A stretch of 7,569 nt of DNA from Verrucomicrobiaceae bacterium (GTDB taxonomy: Bacteria > Verrucomicrobiota > Verrucomicrobiia > Verrucomicrobiales > Verrucomicrobiaceae). The position numbers and the translations under genes are program-made. The stretch lies in the NCBI GenBank assembly GCA_947463285.1, contig CANHTV010000169.1:1-7569 (forward strand), read 5' to 3'. The notes below the pieces were generated by a model, which saw only the letters and a list, made by a program, of their open reading frames with translations, searched no databases and was not told where the DNA came from. Shown piece after piece: positions 1 to 4,647 of this stretch (positions are counted from its first letter, which is position 1; every line of letters begins with the position of its first letter).

Positions 1-569
1 GCGGTCACCGCATCACCACACATTCACCGTTAAAAATCGAAGCACGGGGTGATCAACGCTGGGCCGTTCATGGCACCCCGGCGGACTGTGTGCGCGTTGG
101 TCTCTTCGCCATGGCATTGAAGCCTGACTGGGTGATCTCGGGCGTCAACGCAGGTGGCAATCTCGGTCAGGACATTGTCATCTCCGGCACCTGTGCTGCT
201 GCACGAGAGGCGGCCTATCATGGGGTCAAAGCCATGGCCTTTTCTCATTACCTGATCCGCAGCCTTGCCGTGGACTGGGACCGCATCTCAGCATGGACCA
301 CCGAGCTTTTCATGGGCCAGCAAAACCAACCGCTCGGAGACGGCGAATACTGGTGCTTCAACTTCCCCCATCATCCGCCAGGCCCACGACCGCTGCCAAC
401 CATTCGCGAATGTCAGCCGGCACGTTCGCCATTGAAGGTCGGCTTTATCACGCAGGCTGATGGCAGCCAGCTCTACCATGCCAGCTACGCCGAGCGGCCC
501 CGCGATGAGGGCTCTGATGTTGAAGCCTGCTTCGCCGGAGACATCAGTCTCTGCCGACTGCACCTGTGA
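1..569 (+). CDS. surE: 5'/3'-nucleotidase SurE, 5'-truncated by window edge
   Basis: SurE family proteins are metal-dependent phosphatases that dephosphorylate 5'- and 3'-nucleoside monophosphates and act in the cytoplasm. The reading frame is open from base 3 and gives 188 visible residues of a family that is usually about 250. Clear family signatures are GTPADCVRVGL (bases about 72-104) and WVISGVNAGGNLGQDIVISG (about 129-188). The Asn of GVNAGGN is the family's conserved metal/phosphate-site Asn. The C-terminal half carries YHASYAERPRD and ends in ACFAGDISLCRLHL, as in SurE relatives. The N-terminal Asp-Asp and Ser of the active site lie off the window, so catalytic completeness cannot be judged. 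A GTG at base 90 is an internal codon, not the start, because conserved SurE sequence precedes it. The stop is 4 nt before the yraN-like gene, suggesting one transcript. Identification is secure. Confidence 0.94.
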   Translation, partial: GHRITTHSPLKIEARGDQRWAVHGTPADCVRVGLFAMALKPDWVISGVNAGGNLGQDIVISGTCAAAREAAYHGVKAMAFSHYLIRSLAVDWDRISAWTTELFMGQQNQPLGDGEYWCFNFPHHPPGPRPLPTIRECQPARSPLKVGFITQADGSQLYHASYAERPRDEGSDVEACFAGDISLCRLHL

Positions 570-573
570 TGCC

Positions 574-1128
574 ATGAAAGCCGAGCCGCCAGAGCCCTCC
601 GAAACCTCACCAGAGCGTGACCTCGCAGAAGTGCTCAGCAGCAGCTTTTTCCGTCTGAAGCATCACCCTCGCCTGCGACGCTTGTTGATGCATCGCATTC
701 GTCTGGATCGCTGCCTGCAGCTCCAGATCCTCGGCAAAAATCTCAGCCGTCCCGAGATCGGTGAACTTGGCGAAATCCTCGCCGCCAAACACCTTCGCCA
801 GCACGGCCGCCGCGTGCTATTTAGAAACTATCGTGGGCTCCACCGAGGCGAGGTGGACATCGTGGCCCGGCACGGTCAGATACTCACCTTTGTCGAGGTC
901 AAAACCCGCACTAGCACAGCCTTTGGGCGGCCAGCTGATGCGGTGAACGCGGAGAAACAACGCCTCATCCAGCGTGGCGCTCAGGATTGGCTCCGCCAGT
1001 TGGGAAACCCACGGCTTAGCTTTCGTTTCGACATCGCCGAAGTCATTCTGATCCCTGGCGAGGTGCCCTACATCCACATCATCGACAACGCCTTTGTCCT
1101 GCCAGACAGCTCCACCAGCGGACGATAA
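574..1128 (+). CDS. yraN: UPF0102 / YraN family protein with N-terminal extension
   Basis: The family has a restriction-endonuclease-like fold; its cellular role is unresolved. From the chosen ATG the product is 184 aa. The recognisable domain begins near residue 60 with EIGELGEILAAKHL. It continues with the nuclease-type motifs GEVDIVA (Glu93, Asp95) and FVEVKTR (Glu108, Lys110), then FGRPADAVNAEKQRLI and RFDIAEV. Typical members are about 120 aa, so residues 1-58 are an extension. It is polar at first, then Arg/His/Leu-rich around HHPRLRRLLMHRIRLDR. The ATG at 574 lies 4 nt after the surE stop, with no good Shine-Dalgarno, so translation probably depends on coupling to surE. An in-frame ATG at 460 lies inside surE coding sequence and is unlikely. 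An in-frame ATG at 688 would still leave the whole domain. Family assignment is strong, the start is moderate, and no substrate is inferred. Confidence 0.9.
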   Translation: MKAEPPEPSETSPERDLAEVLSSSFFRLKHHPRLRRLLMHRIRLDRCLQLQILGKNLSRPEIGELGEILAAKHLRQHGRRVLFRNYRGLHRGEVDIVARHGQILTFVEVKTRTSTAFGRPADAVNAEKQRLIQRGAQDWLRQLGNPRLSFRFDIAEVILIPGEVPYIHIIDNAFVLPDSSTSGR

Positions 1129-1149
1129 AAGATGCCCACGCTTCACGCT

Positions 1150-1178
1150 TTGACATTCACCGTGCAGCCCGCTAAACC
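1150..1178 (+). promoter_or_regulatory. Candidate sigma70-type promoter for dhaK
   Basis: A perfect TTGACA lies at 1150-1155. It is followed after 17 bp by TAAACC (1173-1178), a weak -10 matching three of six consensus bases. A start near 1185 would leave a leader of about 28 nt before the dhaK ATG. A small palindrome, CGCTA-AACC-TAGCG (1170-1183), overlaps the -10 and could be an operator or chance. The site lies in the 85-nt gap between the yraN-like gene and dhaK, where a promoter is expected. Confidence 0.42.
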
Positions 1179-1213
1179 TAGCGCTCCATTTTAAATCCAA
1201 CCCGACACACTCC

Positions 1214-2224
1214 ATGAGTTCCAATTCCGCCAAGAAGATCATCAACGACCCGCTCAAATGTGCTGACGAACTTTTCGAAGGCCTCGTGCTCGCCTATGAC
1301 GGCAAAGCCCGCCGTGTCGGCAAGCGCTCCATCGTCATGAATGAACTTCGTGCGGACGCCCCTGCCCTGCTCGTCGGTGGTGGTGCTGGTCATGAGCCGA
1401 TCTATCACGGCCTCGTCGGCAAAGGCATGGCTGATGGTGCTGCCGTCGGCGACATCTTCGCCGCTCCGCCCCCAGACATCGTGCTTGAGGCCACCCAGGC
1501 TGTCAGCCGTGGCAAAGGCGTGCTTTATCTTTATGGCAACTACGCTGGTGATGTCATGAACTTCGACATCGGTGCCGAGCTCGCTGAAGAAGAAGGCATC
1601 AAAGTCAAAACCGTCATCATCAATGACGACGTCTGCTCCGCTCCACCGGACAAAAAGCAAAACCGCCGTGGTGTCGCCGGTCTCGTGCCTGTGGTGAAAC
1701 TCGCCGGAGCAGCAGCCACCGTCGTGGACAGCCTTGATGAGCTCGCCCGCATCGCTCAAAAAGCCAACGACATGACCCGCACGGTCGGCGTTTCCACCAA
1801 GCCAGGCTCCATCCCTGCAACCGGTGCCCCGACCTTTGACCTTGCGGATGACGTCATCGGTCTCGGCATGGGCATCCATGGTGAAAAAGGCGTCGGCCTC
1901 ATCCCCATGTGCAGCGCTGATGAGCTTGCCGTTAAAATCCTCGACCTCATTTTCGCTGACGACCTGGCCTTGAACGCAGGCGATGAAATCGTCTTTTTCG
2001 TCAACAGCCTTGGTTCCACCCACATGATGGAGCTGCTTATTCTTCTCCGCGCTGCCAAACCGATCCTCGAAGCACGCGGACTGAAAGTTCATCAGACCAT
2101 CGTTGATAACATCGTCACCTGTCAGGAAATGGCAGGCGTCAGCTTCAGCATCACCAAGCTGGATGCCGAACTGAAAAAGCTCTGGGATCTGCCCTGCGAA
2201 AGCGTCGGCTACACCAAGCTGTAA
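1214..2224 (+). CDS. dhaK: Dihydroxyacetone kinase substrate-binding subunit DhaK
   Basis: DhaK binds dihydroxyacetone (or a related short ketose such as erythrulose) through a covalent hemiaminal to a histidine. Phosphate is delivered by a partner, ADP-loaded DhaL, or by a fused ATP-binding domain. The 336-aa product has the full DhaK length and the key motifs. GGGAGHEP spans residues 55-62, with His60 aligning to E. coli His56. NYAGDVMNF carries Asp113, equivalent to E. coli Asp109. GLGMGIHGE carries His222, equivalent to the substrate-linking His218. The C-terminal part (CQEMAGVSFSITKLDAEL) also fits the family. The first Ser of the usual GGGSGHEP is Ala here. No Shine-Dalgarno is evident before the ATG (ACACACTCC). 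The gene has its own candidate promoter and a strong terminator, so it appears monocistronic, and no dhaL or dhaM is in the window. Family certain; substrate not determinable. Confidence 0.94.
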   Translation: MSSNSAKKIINDPLKCADELFEGLVLAYDGKARRVGKRSIVMNELRADAPALLVGGGAGHEPIYHGLVGKGMADGAAVGDIFAAPPPDIVLEATQAVSRGKGVLYLYGNYAGDVMNFDIGAELAEEEGIKVKTVIINDDVCSAPPDKKQNRRGVAGLVPVVKLAGAAATVVDSLDELARIAQKANDMTRTVGVSTKPGSIPATGAPTFDLADDVIGLGMGIHGEKGVGLIPMCSADELAVKILDLIFADDLALNAGDEIVFFVNSLGSTHMMELLILLRAAKPILEARGLKVHQTIVDNIVTCQEMAGVSFSITKLDAELKKLWDLPCESVGYTKL

Positions 2225-2247
2225 TTAACGATTAAGGATTCATCGCG

Positions 2248-2278
2248 GCCCTGTGAGCACTGCTCACAGGGCTTTTTT
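2248..2278 (+). terminator. Strong intrinsic terminator after dhaK
   Basis: A perfect 11-bp stem, GCCCTGTGAGC / GCTCACAGGGC, closes on a 3-nt loop (ACT). The right arm is followed directly by six T residues. It starts 23 nt after the dhaK stop. This is a textbook rho-independent terminator and marks the right end of the ordinary chromosomal block. Confidence 0.93.
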
Positions 2279-2288
2279 GTGGCTTCGC

Positions 2289-2330
2289 TGGCTCGACACG
2301 GATTCGAACAAGAGTCTGCATAAGAACTCC
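2289..2330 (-). other. tRNA 3'-end-like fragment, possible attachment-site scar
   Basis: Read on the minus strand, the segment contains GTTCGAATCC (complement of 2300-2309), the classic T-loop consensus, followed by GTGTCGAGCCA, which resembles an acceptor end. The T-stem arms pair poorly (TCTTG against CCGTG), and no matching 5' acceptor half (GGCTCGA) is visible upstream on that strand. It is therefore not an intact tRNA gene. A scar of an integration event at a tRNA 3' end is one reading; chance similarity is the other. No second copy was found at the far side of the accessory region. Confidence 0.2.
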
Positions 2331-2419
2331 GAAGCTGCCAGGGTTTGATAGCAGGACTAGCGGTCGGGTTTCATCCGTCAAGAATCGACTCCTGACCCGA
2401 ATGGCACTCACTTAACCAA

Positions 2420-2475
2420 AGAATCCGCAGTTCCCCGTAATCGGGGCATTCCTGCCCCGCGGAACTTCGGAATCC
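2420..2475. repeat. Compound hairpin inside the MITE-like element
   Basis: The outer arms CCGCAGTTCC (2425-2434) and GGAACTTCGG (2461-2470) pair at 9 of 10 positions, and weaker pairing continues outward. Inside is a perfect 7-bp hairpin, CGGGGCA-TTCC-TGCCCCG (2442-2459). An alternative small hairpin, CCCCG-TAAT-CGGGG (2433-2446), competes with it. No T-tract follows, so this is not a canonical terminator; it looks like a REP-type palindromic unit. Confidence 0.6.
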
Positions 2476-2503
2476 GGGCTTAAGATAAGGCATAAATGCG
2501 GCA

Positions 2504-2692
2504 CCGTAGGTCGGGAATGTTTGGCGTGAAAGCGGCTCGCCCCCCCCAGGAGCATCCTTCGCCAAACTTCCCGACTGGCTTGGAATCCTCGAATAGCGCA
2601 CGGCCATCATCACCTCCCAGAAGTCGGGAAATCGGGCGATGGAACTCAGGATGTAATCCACACGTCAACCGCCCGATATTCCCCACCTACGG
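2504..2692. repeat. Nested palindromic repeat with two related hairpins
   Basis: There are four related arms. Arm A, GTCGGGAATGTTTGGCG (2510-2526), pairs with CGCCAAACTTCCCGAC (2560-2575) over 16 bp with one bulged base. Arm B, GTCGGGAAATCGGGCG (2623-2638), pairs with CGCCCGATATTCCCCAC (2670-2686) with one bulge and one mismatch. The two hairpins share the core GTCGGGAA. The outermost sequences, CCGTAGGTCGGGAAT (2504-2518) and ATTCCCCACCTACGG (2678-2692), are themselves inverted copies (14 of 15). The arrangement resembles bacterial interspersed mosaic or REP-doublet elements. A run of eight C (2540-2547) lies in the first loop. Confidence 0.65.
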
Positions 2693-2698
2693 CGGGCC

Positions 2699-2812
2699 TC
2701 AGCAACCTGCGGCCTTAAGTGAGCGGCATTCACTTCTGCCCCTTTCTTGCGTAAAAAAACCCAGCGCCAGCAGGATCAAGCAGAGGTGAATGAAGGCTCC
2801 AAAACGCGACAT
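2699..2812 (-). CDS. Possible 37-aa membrane/leader peptide or remnant of a disrupted gene
   Basis: An ATG at complement 2810-2812 opens a 37-codon frame. It begins MSRFGAFIHLCLILLALGFF: a short basic start and a hydrophobic stretch, the shape of a signal peptide or single membrane helix. The remainder (TQERGRSE, then residues read through the right inverted repeat at 2715-2731) looks like non-coding repeat sequence in frame. It could be the 5' end of an exported-protein gene whose body was lost when the repeat element arrived. No Shine-Dalgarno is visible and the length is within chance expectation. Low confidence. Confidence 0.15.
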   Translation of the reverse strand: MSRFGAFIHLCLILLALGFFTQERGRSECRSLKAAGC

Positions 2813-3160
2813 CAGACTGGCTTTGTCACAGTCCGGCAGCAAAAACGGAAGAGGTCTTTTCCCAAAAAAGAAAAATGGGCTTTCATTTTTTACCGCGCAT
2901 CTTTTTGCCAGAGTTCTGACGATAGAAAATGGAGCAACCCCCGAAATGGCACCAACCAGACCAGCATGTTCATCCTCACATTCATCTGACTACTAGCGCC
3001 TTAAGCTACGAAATCTATAAAATGAACGGCATCTTGTTCCCAAATGGGTTGGCACGGCCAATGCCATTAGTTGGCTCGTGGGTTCATTTCTGGCAACGGT
3101 GCGGAGCGGGTGAGCTATGCGAGCCACTCGAGTTGTGCTGACATGAGTTGCCAGTGAGCT
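2732..3160. other. Gene-poor stretch between repeat element and membrane protein gene
   Basis: About 430 bp hold no gene I can support apart from the edge of the small minus-strand ORF described separately. Plus-strand frames here are rich in Lys, Pro, His and Cys and show no domain. The composition is more AT-rich than the flanking chromosome, with A- and T-runs at 2751-2757 and 2861-2891. At 3018-3035 ATAAAATGAACGGCATC faintly resembles the right inverted repeat of the upstream element, with about 12 of 17 positions shared. It may be decayed mobile-element sequence. Confidence 0.4.
2871..2891. terminator. Weak AT-rich hairpin, possible terminator
   Basis: AAAAATG (2871-2877) and CATTTTT (2884-2890) form a 7-bp stem around GGCTTT. 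T-runs follow on both strands (CATTTTTT on plus, CATTTTTCTTTTTT on minus). It could end transcription leaving the minus-strand rhs/membrane-protein pair. The stem is weak and lies about 270 nt past the stop. Confidence 0.2.
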
Positions 3161-3490
3161 TCATTTAATTGTCCAAGCATCCGGCATCCCACGGTTAAGC
3201 CACTCATCGTATTGAACGAGAAGGTTGTAGTAATTCATGATGAGTAGGAGGAGGCAAAGAAGCGTCCATGATGCGGCTGCCGTTAGCGCCCACCTTTCAC
3301 AATTCATCCAAACGGCAAACCAACAGCCAACACCAAGCAAGACCACGAGCCACAGCCAGGAGGGATTAAATCCCACATGATTTACCGGCAGTCGGCTAAC
3401 GATCATCCAAATCAACCCAATGAATGTGCAGGCATTTATTAGCCCCACAGTGCGGAGATAAAACGAAAGGAAGTGTTGTGTAGAGTTCAT
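3161..3490 (-). CDS. Small three-helix membrane protein, putative immunity partner of the Rhs tip
   Basis: The 109-aa product has no family I recognise. It shows three hydrophobic segments that should span the membrane, at about residues 13-32, 43-62 and 68-88 (WTLLCLLLLI). The first two are separated by a short loop with SRLPVNHVGFNPS, and there is a polar C-terminal tail (QYDEWLNRGMPDAWTIK). Trp and Leu are abundant. The ATG is 8 nt after the stop of the Rhs gene on the same strand, so the two are very likely co-transcribed. In polymorphic toxin systems the gene directly behind an rhs C-terminal tip usually encodes its cognate immunity protein, and small multi-pass proteins are one known class. 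The immunity role is inferred from position only. Codon use is more AT-rich than in the surrounding housekeeping genes, fitting transfer together with the tip. No clear Shine-Dalgarno is present. Confidence 0.7.
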   Translation of the reverse strand: MNSTQHFLSFYLRTVGLINACTFIGLIWMIVSRLPVNHVGFNPSWLWLVVLLGVGCWFAVWMNCERWALTAAASWTLLCLLLLIMNYYNLLVQYDEWLNRGMPDAWTIK

Positions 3491-3498
3491 CGAGGTAG

Positions 3499-4647
3499 TT
3501 ACTTTTTTGGCTTCTCTTTTTCCAGTGCTGGTTTCTTTGGCTCTGCCTTCGCTTCTGCTCGGTTTTTGCTGTCGCCAAAATATCCATTACAACCTCGATT
3601 GAATGCTTGTAGATGAACTTCAGTGGATGGGCTACCAGAGACATCGATCTGAACATATTCACCTGTCTTCTCCGAAAAGTAAGCGTAGCCAGTTTGTCCT
3701 GTAGCGGGGACGCCTTGACCGTCGGCAAAGTTCTGCGCGACCGAATCATTTCCTTTCTTGCCGGGAACACCGCTATTGCAGCCATGAAGATTGATCTCAG
3801 CATCTTTGGCATACATCGCCTTCGGCAATCCTTCGATGCCCTTCTCTCCAACAGATCCTCCTTTGAGATGGATCTTCGGCCCGTCAACATCGTCACCTTT
3901 GCCTGAGTGCGTGAAGACCTTCACGTTCTTCACAGCCTCAGAGCCTCCTCTTTTGCTCTGTTCTGACATATCCTTCCAGCCTTCAGTAAGATCTTTTGCA
4001 GTAGTGATTGGTTTCAGCACCACTTTGTCCTTCTTGGGATTGAAGCCTTTGCCAGATTCAATTTCTCGCTTCTGAGTCTGGGCAGCGCGCTCGAATGATT
4101 TGGCTTTATCCGAGTCAGGATTCACATAGTAGAACAAATAATGTGTTTCCAACCCATGCGGATCAAAGTATGACCAAGGATTCTGTCTGACATAGGCATA
4201 GAGGTTTGGGCCATCGACAAAACCCGCCGGGTCACGGCTGAGCCACACACTGGTCTCGATGTCGCGATACCTCATGCCTTCATTCAGCAGGCCCGTCGGG
4301 TCTTCGTCTTTGCTGTTGGCGCGTTGTTTGTCCTGATTGGTGCCGGTTTCCCTCGTGCGCTTGCCGTAGGCTTCGTAGCTGGCCGTCCAGGTCAGGGCTC
4401 CGCTGCTGTCACTCTGGGCCACCACGTCGCCACGCCCGTTGCTGAGGTTGTAGCGCTGAGTGATGGACTGCGGAACCTGCGGTTGATCAGGAAAGCTGTT
4501 GGGCCGCCAAGCAAAGCCCTGCCCCGGATACAAGGGATTGCGGACGGTGTAGAGCAGGCCACCGACGCCACCGCCCATGTCTGGACCGCGCACATAGAGC
4601 CTCACGAGTCTTGCCATTTCCAGGAAGCTCCCTAGCATCTTCAACAT
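3499..4647 (-). CDS. 5'-truncated Rhs/YD-repeat protein: core end plus variable C-terminal toxin-like tip
   Basis: Residues are counted from a TTG at 4713. Rhs homology begins near residue 36 (LVRLYVRGPDMGGGVGG). It runs through YNLSNGRGDVV, ASYEAYGKRT, KDEDPTGLLNEGMRYRD and SVWLSRDPAGFVDGPNLYAY, to the hallmark core end FDPHGL at 183-188. Full Rhs proteins are normally far longer, with a signal or delivery domain and many YD repeats, and all of that is missing. The upstream 35 codons are antisense to the amidase signal peptide, so an ATG at 4647, 4638 or 4617 would be the start if the piece is translated at all. The tip (189-404) is unrelated to the core. It contains VKVFTHSGKGDD (His269), EINLHGCNSG (Cys312), QGVPATGQTGYAYF and a Lys/Glu/Pro/Ala tail. 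The His and Gly-Cys-Asn pattern recalls caspase-like clan CD peptidases (C80, DUF4347-like), but this is a weak inference. It is probably an orphan tip cassette or decaying pseudogene. Confidence 0.8.
   Translation of the reverse strand: MLKMLGSFLEMARLVRLYVRGPDMGGGVGGLLYTVRNPLYPGQGFAWRPNSFPDQPQVPQSITQRYNLSNGRGDVVAQSDSSGALTWTASYEAYGKRTRETGTNQDKQRANSKDEDPTGLLNEGMRYRDIETSVWLSRDPAGFVDGPNLYAYVRQNPWSYFDPHGLETHYLFYYVNPDSDKAKSFERAAQTQKREIESGKGFNPKKDKVVLKPITTAKDLTEGWKDMSEQSKRGGSEAVKNVKVFTHSGKGDDVDGPKIHLKGGSVGEKGIEGLPKAMYAKDAEINLHGCNSGVPGKKGNDSVAQNFADGQGVPATGQTGYAYFSEKTGEYVQIDVSGSPSTEVHLQAFNRGCNGYFGDSKNRAEAKAEPKKPALEKEKPKK
4611..4638 (+). promoter_or_regulatory. Candidate promoter for the amidase, predicting a near-leaderless mRNA
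   Basis: TTGCCA (4611-4616) and TAGCAT (4633-4638) match the sigma70 boxes at 5/6 and 4/6 positions with a 16-bp spacer. Transcription would begin about 4645, essentially at the amidase ATG. No Shine-Dalgarno lies at a useful distance; AGGAAG at 4622-4627 is too far. The -35 falls at the edge of the Rhs homology, so the promoter may have been partly rebuilt by the insertion or deletion that created this junction. Confidence 0.33.

Larger units (their letters stand above)
2399..2731. repeat. Non-coding element bounded by imperfect 17-bp inverted repeats (MITE-like)
   Basis: The left end GAATGGCACTCACTTAA (2399-2415) and the right end TTAAGTGAGCGGCATTC (2715-2731) are inverted copies that match at 15 of 17 positions. 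They enclose 333 bp with no convincing ORF but several strong palindromes (listed separately). Matching ends around a short, gene-free, structured interior fit a non-autonomous transposon mobilised by a transposase elsewhere. No target-site duplication is obvious in the flanks, so the call is inferred from the ends and interior only. Confidence 0.45.

Noticed and set aside
460..573. Upstream ATG at 460 as the start of the yraN-like gene
   Set aside because: It would place 38 residues inside conserved surE coding sequence in another frame; the ATG at 574 just after the surE stop is more economical.
1178..2092. 304-aa minus-strand ORF opposite dhaK
   Set aside because: It is the antisense of a well-conserved DhaK; its His/Asp/Gly-rich sequence is the mirror of dhaK codon usage.
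2289..2370. Intact tRNA gene on the minus strand
   Set aside because: Only the T-loop-like motif fits; the T-stem does not pair and no 5' acceptor half or anticodon arm can be placed.
2540..2547. Run of eight C as a phase-variation tract
   Set aside because: It lies in the loop of a non-coding hairpin, with no gene or promoter it could switch.
2399..2731. CRISPR array
   Set aside because: The repeats are inverted, unequal and imperfect, without regular spacers or cas genes nearby.
2371..2789. ORFs of 68-97 aa on both strands across the repeat element
   Set aside because: They read through the palindromes and inverted repeats on both strands; the frames are a by-product of GC-rich repeat sequence.
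2929..3141. 70-aa plus-strand ORF (MEQPPKWHQPDQHVHPH...)
   Set aside because: His/Pro/Cys-rich, with no hydrophobic pattern, no domain and no ribosome site, and it lies in sequence that looks like decayed mobile-element DNA.
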